Shown one piece after another: positions 1 through 7,120 of a stretch of DNA of 10,832 nucleotides. Location of the stretch: assembly GCA_003343685.1 (NCBI GenBank), contig QAKS01000085.1, forward strand, positions 1 through 10,832, in the 5' to 3' direction. Origin of the DNA: Clostridiales bacterium. Its GTDB lineage: Bacteria > Bacillota > Clostridia > Christensenellales > Christensenellaceae. The notes beneath the pieces were generated by a model. That model was given only the letters and a program-made list of their open reading frames with translations. It searched no databases and was not told the DNA's origin. Position numbers and translations under genes: made by a program. Position 1 is the stretch's first letter. Each line of letters begins with the position of its first letter.

Positions 1-28
1 CCGCATGATGTCGAATCAGAAATTATTT

Positions 29-58
29 TGCCGCCGCGCAAATTACACCGCAGCGGCA
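29..58 (-). terminator. Hairpin after spoIVA, probable transcription terminator
   Basis: A 10-bp stem (29-38 with 49-58, arms TGCCGCCGCG and CGCAGCGGCA on the plus strand, one G-U wobble) encloses a 10-base loop, starting 10 bases past the spoIVA stop. The stem is GC-rich, as expected of an intrinsic terminator. The minus-strand tail is A/T-rich (AAATAATTTCTGA) rather than a clean T run. The plus-strand tail (TCTGTTTGTGTT) is more T-rich, so the structure could also stop a convergent gene lying left of the window. Position and stem support a terminator; the weak tail lowers confidence. Confidence 0.55.
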
Positions 59-68
59 TCTGTTTGTG

Positions 69-1547
69 TTACAGGAGGATACAGAGCATACCGCCGTCGC
101 CCTCGTTGACAATGCGGGTCAGCGTTTCCTGAATTTTATTTTTTACGTCGTCGGGGACATTTGCCATCTTGTTGTTCAGCCCCTCTTTTACCAGCTCAAA
201 GAGCGGTTTTCCAAAAATATCCGTTGACCATATTTCAGAGGGGTCGCTTTCAAAAGTGGTCGTCAAATAATTAATCAGCTCCTCGGACTGTTTTTCACTG
301 CCAACGATGGGAAGCACTTCCGAATCCACGTTGACGCGTATCATATGGATACTCGGTGCGCTCGCCATCAGCCGAACACCGAATTTGTTTCCCTGCTTAA
401 CAATTTCCGGTTCATCAAGAGACATTTGACCTATAGACGGAGAGACGATTCCATATCCCGTGCGCTCCACACTGCTGAGGGCGTCAGACAGTATATCGTA
501 CTTTTCCTTTGCGGCGGAAAAGCTTTTAACAACTTCCAAAAGATCGCTTTCATCTCCGACGTCCAATCCGCATTCCTCTTTCAACACAGAATAAAAGAGC
601 TCCGGCCTGATGACAAGCGTCGCCTCAATTACGCCGTCGGCAAGCGACATGCGGTCAATATTTGCGGTCTCTACCCAGTCGATTTTTTCCAGTACGCCGG
701 ATATTTCAGACGCATCACGCATGGCGGAAACCTTGCTGCAGATTTCATCCGTTGCCGAAAGCAGCTCACTCATTAACCTGTTATCCGTATCCAAAGAGCA
801 GAGCCATCTTTTTGCGCCTATATCAATTTTTGTCACCGGGAATTCATATAAAATATCAGCCAGCAGCATGTTCATTTCCTCTTTTGAGAAATTCATTACA
901 TCCAGCGCAATGACACGCGCATCATATTTTTGCTGCATTTCCCGAACCAGCGCTTCCGTTTCCTCACTGTCCGGTCTGGACGTATTCAGCACTACAATAA
1001 ACGGCTTTCTCTGCGCTTTTATTTCACTGATTGCCCGCTCCTCCGCCGGCAGATAGGCCTTTCTTGCAATATCGGTAAACGAACCGTCTGTGGTCACGAT
1101 TACACCGATGGTGGAGTGTTCATTAATGACTTTTTTTGTCCCGATTTCAGCCGCATCCAGAAACGGTATGTCATAATCATACCATGGCGTCCGAACCATT
1201 CTCGGCTCGCCCTCGTCCAGATGTCCCGAAGCCCCCTCTACATAATACCCAACACAGTCCACCATGCGTATTTTCAGCTCCGCTTTGTCGTCCACTGTAA
1301 TTTTGACAGCTTCATTGGGTACAAATTTAGGCTGCGTAGTCATGATTGTCTTGCCTGCCCCGCTTTGAGGAAGCTCATCCGTTACTCGGTTTTTGTCGTT
1401 TTCATCAGCTATATTTGGCAGAACGAGCATATTCATCAACTTTGTGATAAACGTAGATTTCCCCGTTCTAACCGGGCCCGCTACCCCTATGTAGATGTCG
1501 CCGCCGGTTCTGAGCTCTATATCCTTGTATACATCGTACGAATCCAT
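69..1547 (-). CDS. spoIVA: Stage IV sporulation protein A, spore coat basement-layer ATPase
   Basis: The 492-residue product is the same length as B. subtilis SpoIVA. In the family this protein coats the outer forespore membrane in the mother cell, hydrolyses ATP to polymerise irreversibly, and forms the platform on which coat and cortex assemble. Visible motifs: Walker A GPVRTGKS at 24-31, the paired threonines T70-T71 in TIMTTQPKF (sensor position), Walker B-like MVDCVGY with D97, and an NTSRP segment at 188-192. The first third is therefore a TRAFAC-like P-loop domain, followed by the middle domain and a C-terminal polymerisation/anchoring domain ending in GGMLCILL. The ATG at 1547 has AGGAGG 7 bases upstream. 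It lies 163 bases after malQ beyond a likely terminator, so it probably has its own promoter. In the family this is the mother-cell sigma-E regulon; I found only a weak candidate. No truncation or missing key residue. Confidence 0.97.
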   Translation of the reverse strand: MDSYDVYKDIELRTGGDIYIGVAGPVRTGKSTFITKLMNMLVLPNIADENDKNRVTDELPQSGAGKTIMTTQPKFVPNEAVKITVDDKAELKIRMVDCVGYYVEGASGHLDEGEPRMVRTPWYDYDIPFLDAAEIGTKKVINEHSTIGVIVTTDGSFTDIARKAYLPAEERAISEIKAQRKPFIVVLNTSRPDSEETEALVREMQQKYDARVIALDVMNFSKEEMNMLLADILYEFPVTKIDIGAKRWLCSLDTDNRLMSELLSATDEICSKVSAMRDASEISGVLEKIDWVETANIDRMSLADGVIEATLVIRPELFYSVLKEECGLDVGDESDLLEVVKSFSAAKEKYDILSDALSSVERTGYGIVSPSIGQMSLDEPEIVKQGNKFGVRLMASAPSIHMIRVNVDSEVLPIVGSEKQSEELINYLTTTFESDPSEIWSTDIFGKPLFELVKEGLNNKMANVPDDVKNKIQETLTRIVNEGDGGMLCILL

Positions 1548-1581
1548 AGCGTATCCTCCTCGTTTCTCTGCCGATACGCTA
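1547..1581 (-). promoter_or_regulatory. Inverted repeat enclosing the spoIVA ribosome binding site
   Basis: On the coding strand TAGCGTATC (1573-1581) is the exact reverse complement of GATACGCTA (1547-1555), giving a perfect 9-bp stem with a 17-base loop. The loop (1556-1572) contains most of the AGGAGG Shine-Dalgarno (1555-1560), and the last paired base is the A of the ATG start codon. If the transcript begins upstream of 1581 the stem could affect initiation at spoIVA. Alternatively the repeat may be a dimeric protein-binding site. The repeat is directly visible; its function is inference. Confidence 0.5.
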
Positions 1582-1590
1582 ATTTATATG
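1582..1590 (-). promoter_or_regulatory. Weak candidate -10 element for spoIVA
   Basis: CATATAAAT on the coding strand resembles the sigma-E -10 consensus (CATACAnT in B. subtilis) and lies 35 bases upstream of the spoIVA ATG. No convincing -35 element sits 14-15 bases further up (TACTGTC there). A TTGACT at 1618-1623 is too far away (29 bases) to pair with it as a housekeeping promoter. A start about 7 bases downstream would fall inside the left arm of the adjacent inverted repeat. This is the best candidate in the gap, not a confident call. Confidence 0.25.
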
Positions 1591-1670
1591 ACAGGAATCC
1601 GGCCGACAGTACAAAAAAGTCAAGCGGATCAACATACCGCGCGGGGGGTATTGAATCTGCTTTTAATGCA

Positions 1671-1703
1671 GTCAAAACAAAGAGCTGAAGTTTTCCGCTC
1701 TTT
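1671..1703 (-). terminator. Probable intrinsic terminator after malQ
   Basis: On the coding strand AAAGAGC (1697-1703) pairs perfectly with GCTCTTT (1679-1685). Inside, GAA and TTC can add three pairs beyond a G/A mismatch, leaving an AAC loop. The stem is followed directly by GTTTTGAC, so with the stem's own TTT the tail is moderately T-rich. It begins 7 bases after the malQ stop, the expected place for the end of the topA-malQ operon. Confidence 0.6.
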
Positions 1704-1710
1704 CACAGTC

Positions 1711-3195
1711 TCATATCCGCCCGTACCGTCTGGCCATTTCATAAAGTCCGGCGGAATATTTCCTTCTGTAATCTTCTTCCTCTATGCGCCATCTCCAGTT
1801 TCCCTCCGGCACAGACGGCGTATTCATACGGCATGCAGACCCAAGACACATGACGTCCTGCATGGGAATCACCGCCAAATCGGCTGCAGATGACAGAACG
1901 CCGCGCATCATACCGCGGACATAGCCTTCTTCCTCATTTAATCCCAAATATTCTGCGGCTCTTCTCACCGCGTCAGAATCGGCGTGCTCCAGCCACCCGC
2001 ATACCGTATCGTTATCATGCGTGCCCGTATAGGCAACGCAGTTTTTTTCATACATATGCGGCCTGTGAGGGCAGTTTCCGTCCTCTGTATCAAAAGCAAA
2101 TTCCAATACCCGCATGCCGGGAAAGCCCGAATAGCGAAGCAGCTCCACCAGCCCTTCCGATTCACATCCCAAATCCTCTGCAATAATCCCCACTTCCAGC
2201 TTTTTCAGTTCGTCGACCAAAGCCTTTCCCGGCCCTTCCACCCATTTTCCGTTTCTGGCACTTGCTTCGCCGTAGGGCACAGACCAATATGCTTCCAGTC
2301 CTCTGAAATGGTCAATTCTGATCGCGTCAAAAAACTCCGCGTTTCTCTTCATGCGGGAAAGCCACCATGCAAACTTCGTATTTTTATGGTATTCCCAATC
2401 GTAAAGAGGGTTGTTCCATAACTGTCCCTCGGCGGAAAAATAATCCGGCGGCACACCGGAGACCGCCGTGGGTCGCAGGGCGTCATCCATCTGGAACAGA
2501 GCCGGCACTTCCCATACGTCTGAAGAATCGTATGAAACATAAATCGGGATATCGCCAATGGCGCCTATTCCCCGTTCCTCCATATATTTTTTTAATATTC
2601 TCCACTGACGGAAAAACAGAAATTGCAGAAACCTGCTCTCGTCAACGCTTTCTCTAAGCATCTCCCGCATGCGGAAAACAGCCCCGGGCTCCCGCCGCTT
2701 CAGTTCCTCCGGCCACTCGTACCAAGGTGTTCCGTTAAAATGCTTCCTGATTGCACAAAAAAGCGCATAATCGTCAAGCCAGTACTGTTCTTTGCTGCAA
2801 AACTGACGGAAATCTCCGTTCTCTGTTGACAAACCGCGCCTGCATGCCAACAGCAGAAAACCGCCTTTTACCGCCGCTACCTTTTCGTAGTCTACCGGCC
2901 CAGCGCTGCCAATCGCCGCGTGTTCCAGCTCCTCGCGGGTCAACAGACCCCAGTCTGCCAGCATTTCCAAATCTATCAGCAGCGGATTGCAGGCAAATAC
3001 CGAAACAGAGGAGTAAGGAGAATTGCCCTTTCCCGTCGGAGAGAGCGGCAGCATCTGCCACCATGTCTGCCCTGCATCTGCGAGAAAATCCACAAAATCA
3101 TGAGCTTCCCTGCCTATGCTTCCGATCCCGTATCTGGATGGCAAAGAGGATACATGCAGCAGAATACCACAGGAACGTTCTAACTTTTTCGTCAA
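1711..3195 (-). CDS. malQ: 4-alpha-glucanotransferase (amylomaltase, GH77)
   Basis: The 494-residue product matches the short bacterial/plant D-enzyme type of GH77. It transfers alpha-1,4-glucan segments between maltodextrins and acts in the cytosol in glycogen or maltodextrin metabolism; no signal peptide is seen. Diagnostic segments: GILLHVSSLPSRYGIGSIG at 10-28, PLSPTGKGNSPYSS at 50-63, GDIPIYVSYDSSDVW at 214-228, nucleophile D295 in RIDHFRG, acid/base E340 in IIAEDLG, and transition-state D394 in GTHDND. The start is TTG: the plsY TAA lies in the same frame one codon upstream, and no ATG or GTG occurs before the conserved N-terminal motif. Its Shine-Dalgarno is weak (AAGGA at 3206-3210, about 10 bases away), so translation probably depends on ribosomes finishing plsY 3 bases upstream. 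It occupies the position where clostridia often carry gpsA, between plsY and spoIVA. Function is secure; the substrate in vivo is not. Confidence 0.96.
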   Translation of the reverse strand: MTKKLERSCGILLHVSSLPSRYGIGSIGREAHDFVDFLADAGQTWWQMLPLSPTGKGNSPYSSVSVFACNPLLIDLEMLADWGLLTREELEHAAIGSAGPVDYEKVAAVKGGFLLLACRRGLSTENGDFRQFCSKEQYWLDDYALFCAIRKHFNGTPWYEWPEELKRREPGAVFRMREMLRESVDESRFLQFLFFRQWRILKKYMEERGIGAIGDIPIYVSYDSSDVWEVPALFQMDDALRPTAVSGVPPDYFSAEGQLWNNPLYDWEYHKNTKFAWWLSRMKRNAEFFDAIRIDHFRGLEAYWSVPYGEASARNGKWVEGPGKALVDELKKLEVGIIAEDLGCESEGLVELLRYSGFPGMRVLEFAFDTEDGNCPHRPHMYEKNCVAYTGTHDNDTVCGWLEHADSDAVRRAAEYLGLNEEEGYVRGMMRGVLSSAADLAVIPMQDVMCLGSACRMNTPSVPEGNWRWRIEEEDYRRKYSAGLYEMARRYGRI

Positions 3196-3211
3196 CTTTT
3201 ATTTTTCCTTT
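3193..3211 (-). promoter_or_regulatory. TTG start and weak ribosome binding site of malQ at the plsY stop
   Basis: The coding strand reads AAGGAAAAATAAAAGTTG. TAA (3199-3201) ends plsY; after the single codon AAG comes the TTG start of malQ in the same frame. The only Shine-Dalgarno-like stretch is AAGGA at 3206-3210, inside the plsY tail. The in-frame stop rules out any earlier malQ start. This arrangement suggests translational coupling by re-initiation. Confidence 0.6.
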
Positions 3212-3807
3212 TTTGAGCCAAACGACAGTTTATTTTCTTCCCCATGAATCAGGCGCTTAATATTTGCCCGATGTCCGAATACAGCCAACGCCGCCAGCAC
3301 CACAGTCGCTATCTTAATATAGATATCCTGCTCCAGAAAACAGGAAACGACAGCAATGGAAATCGTCCCTACAATAGAGGCCACTGAAACATATCTTGTG
3401 ACCAGTATAATGACAACGGCTGCCGCCAGCGTAATCCCGGTTACCGCAGGTGTAATTATAAACAGAACACCCATTGTGGTTGCAATTCCTTTACCGCCCT
3501 TAAAGCCATAATACACGGGCCAGTTGTGTCCCACAACAACGCATATACCAGCAATCAGCAGTCCCGGACTTCCTGCCAGATACCGCCCTGCCAAAACACA
3601 GAGCACTCCTTTGGCAATATCCAAAAGAAAAGTGCCCATTCCCATCTGCCAGCCAAACGTGCGGACCATATTGGTGGTTCCCGCATTTCCGCTTCCGTAA
3701 TTGCGTATATCTTTTCTCGCCACAGCGTTCGAGATAATAAGGGCGGGCGAAACGCTCCCTATGAGATAGGAGCCTATGCCGACGCCGATATAGAGCAGCA
3801 CATCCAT
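3199..3807 (-). CDS. plsY: Acyl-phosphate:glycerol-3-phosphate acyltransferase PlsY
   Basis: This 202-residue integral membrane enzyme transfers an acyl group from acyl-phosphate (made by PlsX) to the sn-1 position of glycerol-3-phosphate, giving lysophosphatidic acid, the first committed step of phospholipid synthesis. Family motifs: GSVSPALI at 17-24, YGSGNAGTTN at 37-46, LDIAKG at 62-67, GHNWPVYYGFKGGKGIAT at 93-110, and GHRANIKRLIHGEENK at 178-193. The hydrophobic stretches between them fit a multi-spanning membrane protein, and the C-terminal tail is lysine-rich (GSKKEK). The ATG at 3807 has GGAGGA 6 bases upstream (3814-3819), 18 bases after the der stop. malQ follows after 3 bases. The GTTN form of motif 2, where GATN is common, looks like an ordinary family variant. 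The glycerol-3-phosphate-producing gpsA, a common neighbour in clostridia, is not next to it here. Confidence 0.97.
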   Translation of the reverse strand: MDVLLYIGVGIGSYLIGSVSPALIISNAVARKDIRNYGSGNAGTTNMVRTFGWQMGMGTFLLDIAKGVLCVLAGRYLAGSPGLLIAGICVVVGHNWPVYYGFKGGKGIATTMGVLFIITPAVTGITLAAAVVIILVTRYVSVASIVGTISIAVVSCFLEQDIYIKIATVVLAALAVFGHRANIKRLIHGEENKLSFGSKKEK

Positions 3808-3825
3808 TTCAAATCCTCCAGACCG

Positions 3826-5151
3826 TCATTTCTCCTCGTTTCTCTGGCGTATAAACACCCTGACAGGCGTGCCGGAGAAGTCAAACGATTTGCGCAGAAA
3901 GTTTTCCAGATAGCGCTGATAGGAAAAATGCATCAGCGCAGCGTCATTTACAAAAAGCACAAAAGTCGGAGGACCCGTCGCCACCTGTGTGGCATAATAA
4001 ATCTTAAGTCTGCGCCCTTTGTCCGACGGCGGCTCCACCGCCAGCACCGCTTCTCTAATACAGTCGTTCAAAAGGCCGGTGGTGATGCGCCTGACCGAAT
4101 TCTCATATACGCTGTCGATCAGCATAAACAGCTTGTCAATCCTCTGCCCCGTCTTTGCGGAGATATAAAGTCTCGGCGCATATGTCATAAACGCCAGCTC
4201 TGTCACGATCTTTTTATTGTATTCCTCGATCGTGTGCGTGTCCTTTTCGATCGCATCCCATTTATTGACGGCAATGATGACGGGCTTTCCCTCCTCCACG
4301 ACAAAACCGGCAATTTTTACATCCTGTTCCGTAATGCCTTCCTCCGCGTCAATCATCACCACCACAATATCGGCCCGCCGTACTGCAGCAAGAGATCTGA
4401 TGACGCTGTATCTCTCGACGGACTCATCCTCAATCCTCGATTTTTTTCTCATGCCCGCCGTATCAATGATAATGTATTTTTCTCCGTCTCTCTCAAAGGG
4501 CGAGTCTATGGAGTCTCTCGTCGTGCCGGGAATATCGCTGACGATCGACCTGTTGTGTCCCAAAATCTTGTTCGTCAGGGACGACTTGCCCACGTTCGGC
4601 TTGCCGACAATAGCCACCTTCTTAACCTGTTCGTCGTTATCCTCTTCGTCTGCAGGATCAAAATGCTTTACCACCTCATCCAGCAGGTCGCCCAAGCCCA
4701 GACCCTGCGCCCCTGATATTGCAAATACTTCGCCGATGCCGAGCGCATAGAAATCGTACATCATCTCCTCGTCAGCTTTCGTCTCCGTCTTGTTGACGAC
4801 GAGTATCACCGGCTTATCGGACCGGCGCAGAATATCCGCTACGTCATAATCCGCCGGAACAAGACCGTCCTTTGCGTCCACAAAAAATAAAATCACATCG
4901 GCAGCGTCTATGGCAAGCTCGGCCTGATGTTTCATCTGGGAAAGAATCACATCCTCGCTGGAGGGCTCAATCCCGCCCGTGTCAATCAGCGTAAATTTAT
5001 AATTAAGCCATTCCGCATCCTGAAACAATCTGTCTCTTGTCACGCCGGGCGTATCCTCTACTATGGCGATTCTCTTTTTGCATATTCTGTTGAAAAATGT
5101 AGACTTGCCGACATTAGGCCTGCCCACTATAGCTACCAATGGCTTTGCCAT
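3826..5151 (-). CDS. der: Ribosome-associated double GTPase Der (EngA)
   Basis: The 441-residue product has the tandem GTPase layout unique to Der, an essential factor for late 50S ribosomal subunit assembly. Domain 1: G1 GRPNVGKS (10-17), switch TPGVTRD (34-40), G3 DTGG (57-60), G4 NKTE (120-123), G5 SGA (146-148). Domain 2: G1 GKPNVGKS (183-190), PGTTRD (208-213), DTAG (230-233), NKWD (296-299), SAK (331-333). A KH-like RNA-binding domain follows from about 354 to the end. The first G4 reads NKTE where NKxD is expected; the codon is a clear GAG. The ATG at 5151 has GGAGGT 5 bases upstream. der starts 37 bases after hslU, with no promoter visible in that gap, and precedes plsY, a common clostridial order. 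Identity is certain; the effect of the G4 change on nucleotide preference is unknown. Confidence 0.98.
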   Translation of the reverse strand: MAKPLVAIVGRPNVGKSTFFNRICKKRIAIVEDTPGVTRDRLFQDAEWLNYKFTLIDTGGIEPSSEDVILSQMKHQAELAIDAADVILFFVDAKDGLVPADYDVADILRRSDKPVILVVNKTETKADEEMMYDFYALGIGEVFAISGAQGLGLGDLLDEVVKHFDPADEEDNDEQVKKVAIVGKPNVGKSSLTNKILGHNRSIVSDIPGTTRDSIDSPFERDGEKYIIIDTAGMRKKSRIEDESVERYSVIRSLAAVRRADIVVVMIDAEEGITEQDVKIAGFVVEEGKPVIIAVNKWDAIEKDTHTIEEYNKKIVTELAFMTYAPRLYISAKTGQRIDKLFMLIDSVYENSVRRITTGLLNDCIREAVLAVEPPSDKGRRLKIYYATQVATGPPTFVLFVNDAALMHFSYQRYLENFLRKSFDFSGTPVRVFIRQRNEEK

Positions 5152-5188
5152 GCAATACCTCCCCCGCTCTTATCGAAATTCCGCCTGA

Positions 5189-6565
5189 TCACAAAATATA
5201 TTTGGAGAGATTGCTCTCCTTGAAGCTGTCCTTTACATACTTTCTGACATATTCTCCGTCTATCTTAACTTCTACAGGCGGATAGACGTCTCCTGCATTG
5301 AACGACACATCTTCCAGCATATTTTCGACGATCGTGTGCAGCCTGCGTGCGCCGATATTTTCCTGCGTCTCGTTTGCGGTCTGTGCGCATTCCGCAATGG
5401 CCTCCAGCGCATCTCCTGTGAAAACCAGATTGACGCCGTCCGTCTCCAGCAGCGCCGTATACTGTTTTGTAATCGCATTTTCCGGCTGGGCAAGGATTTT
5501 TACAAAGTCCTCCTTAGTCAAAGATTTGAGTTCCACACGAATGGGGAAACGCCCCTGCAACTCGGGAATTAAATCCGATATTTTAGACACATGAAACGCT
5601 CCCGCCGCAATAAACAGAATGTAATCCGTTTTTACGGGGCCGTACTTTGTCACCACCGTTGTCCCCTCGACAATCGGCAGAATATCCCGCTGCACGCCCT
5701 CGCGGGATACGTCAGGGCCGTTCCCCATCGTCTTGCCTGCAATCTTGTCAATCTCGTCCAAAAAGATGATACCGTCCTGTTCTGCCCGCTCAATCGCCGT
5801 AGAGGTGACCTCATCCATATCGATCAGCTTGTCGGCCTCCTCCTGCTCCAGTATCTTCCTCGCCTCCGATACGGGGACTTTTCTCTTTTTTGTCTTTTTG
5901 GGCATAATGCCGGAAAACATATCGCCCATGGAAATATCGGCTCCTACTCCGGCAATTTCAATACCGATGCCGGAATTATCCTCCACCTCAATTTCAATCA
6001 TTGTGGCATTCAGGACACCGGAACGCAGCTTATAATCCAGTTCTTCCCGCCTGCTCATCTTTTTCTGCTTTTCCTCCGGTGTCTCCTTATCCGCAGCAGG
6101 CAGCTGAGGCGCGCCAAAAATCATGCTCAGGGGATTGGGCTCCTGCGCCTTTTTATCGCCCATCAGAATATCGACAAGGCGCTTCTGCGCCATCTCCTTT
6201 GCCGTCTCTTCTACGGTTTCAAATCTCTCCTTTTTTACCATGCGTATAGAAGCCTCTACCAAATCGCGTATCATGGACTCCACGTCTCTTCCTACATACC
6301 CGACTTCAGTAAATTTCGTCGCCTCAACTTTCACGAAAGGCGCCTTCATCAGCTTGGAGAGACGCCTTGCAATCTCTGTTTTGCCCACGCCCGTAGGGCC
6401 GGACATAATAATATTCTTCGGCGTAATCTCCTCCCGTATTTCCTCGGGCAGTCGGCTTCTTCTATATCTGTTCCTCAAGGCTATTGCGACGGCGCGCTTT
6501 GCCTCGTCCTGCCCTATAATATACTTGTTCAGTTCGTCTACGATCTGTTTGGGTGTCATTGCCAT
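5189..6565 (-). CDS. hslU: ATP-dependent protease ATPase subunit HslU (ClpY)
   Basis: This 458-residue AAA+ unfoldase forms a hexamer that recognises, unfolds and threads substrates into the HslV chamber in the cytoplasm. In order: N-terminal [20 protein letters not shown] (4-23), Walker A GPTGVGKT (56-63), pore loop GYVG (89-92), the charged HslU-specific I domain from about 110 to 245, Walker B IIFLDE (266-271), ELQGRFPIR with a candidate arginine finger (335-343), and sensor 2 in GARRL (406-410). The C-terminus SKYIL corresponds to the tail that inserts into HslV to activate it (SRFIL in E. coli, from memory). Length is normal. The ATG at 6565 has AGGAGG at 6577-6582, 11 bases away; a second ATG two codons later would be farther off. 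It starts 6 bases after hslV, so the two are co-translated. Confidence 0.98.
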   Translation of the reverse strand: MAMTPKQIVDELNKYIIGQDEAKRAVAIALRNRYRRSRLPEEIREEITPKNIIMSGPTGVGKTEIARRLSKLMKAPFVKVEATKFTEVGYVGRDVESMIRDLVEASIRMVKKERFETVEETAKEMAQKRLVDILMGDKKAQEPNPLSMIFGAPQLPAADKETPEEKQKKMSRREELDYKLRSGVLNATMIEIEVEDNSGIGIEIAGVGADISMGDMFSGIMPKKTKKRKVPVSEARKILEQEEADKLIDMDEVTSTAIERAEQDGIIFLDEIDKIAGKTMGNGPDVSREGVQRDILPIVEGTTVVTKYGPVKTDYILFIAAGAFHVSKISDLIPELQGRFPIRVELKSLTKEDFVKILAQPENAITKQYTALLETDGVNLVFTGDALEAIAECAQTANETQENIGARRLHTIVENMLEDVSFNAGDVYPPVEVKIDGEYVRKYVKDSFKESNLSKYIL

Positions 6566-6571
6566 TTTGTG

Positions 6572-7108
6572 TTAAACCTCCTCGACCGTGATATTGGAGT
6601 TGGTAAAAATACAGATTTCAGACGCTATTTTAAGCGCTTTTTCCGCAATTTCACGCGCGGAAAGCTCAGTATTTTCTATCAACGCCGTCGCGGCAGCCTG
6701 CGCATAGGTTCCGCCCGAACCAATTGCCACTACGCCACAGTCCGGCGTAATGACCTCGCCCGTTCCCGATATAATAAGCATTTCGTCCTCATTGGCAGCA
6801 ATCATCATTGCCTCCAGCTTTCGCATTACCTTGTCGCTGCGCCAGTCCTGCGCCAACTCCACGGCTGCCCGGGAAAGGACCCCGCTGTGCTGCTCCAGCT
6901 TCGCTTCAAATCGTTCCGACAGCGTAAAGGCATCCGCAACAGAGCCTGCAAAGCCAATCACCACTTTATCGTTATACAGGCGCCGTACCTTGACGGCTCC
7001 GTTTTTCATGATCGTGCGCTCTCCCAGAGTCACTTGTCCGTCTCCCGCTATCGCCGTTTTCCCGTCTTTTCTGACGGCGACTATCGTCGTTCCCATAATC
7101 TTTTCCAT
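6572..7108 (-). CDS. hslV: ATP-dependent protease peptidase subunit HslV (ClpQ)
   Basis: The 178-residue precursor is the proteasome beta-like threonine peptidase that pairs with HslU to form a two-tier barrel protease. The N-terminus MEKIMG is followed by TTIVAV, which aligns with the mature Thr1-Thr2 of E. coli HslV, so autoprocessing after Gly6 would expose Thr7 as nucleophile, leaving 172 residues. Other family segments: AGDGQVTLG (21-29), [16 protein letters not shown] (34-49, with the supporting lysines), [18 protein letters not shown] (51-68), and [15 protein letters not shown] (129-143). It starts with threonine, unlike the serine-type ClpQ of B. subtilis. The ATG at 7108 has GGAGGT 6 bases upstream, overlapping the trmFO stop; the inner ATG four codons later is badly placed for that site. 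It sits 4 bases after trmFO and 6 before hslU. Confidence 0.97.
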   Translation of the reverse strand: MEKIMGTTIVAVRKDGKTAIAGDGQVTLGERTIMKNGAVKVRRLYNDKVVIGFAGSVADAFTLSERFEAKLEQHSGVLSRAAVELAQDWRSDKVMRKLEAMMIAANEDEMLIISGTGEVITPDCGVVAIGSGGTYAQAAATALIENTELSAREIAEKALKIASEICIFTNSNITVEEV

Positions 7109-7112
7109 ATTG

Positions 7113-7120
7113 CTACCTCC
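7113..7120 (-). promoter_or_regulatory. hslV ribosome binding site overlapping the trmFO stop
   Basis: The coding strand reads GGAGGTAG, in which GGAGGT (7115-7120) is the hslV Shine-Dalgarno and TAG (7113-7115) is the trmFO stop. Spacing to the hslV ATG at 7108 is 6 bases, which decides this start over the inner ATG at 7096. A ribosome terminating trmFO sits on the hslV initiation site, so translational coupling is likely. Confidence 0.7.

Noticed and set aside
1634-1651. ATACC and GGTAT flanking a G-rich stretch in the malQ-spoIVA gap
   Set aside because: The arms are only 5 bp with no extension or coherent context; this is expected by chance.
930-1688. A 252-codon plus-strand open frame opposite spoIVA, extending into the gap before malQ
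   Set aside because: It is codon-complementary to spoIVA and its product has no recognisable features.
3526-4716. A 396-codon plus-strand open frame over plsY and der
   Set aside because: It lies in the same codon-complementary phase as both der and plsY, which explains its length. The opposite-strand genes are unmistakable.
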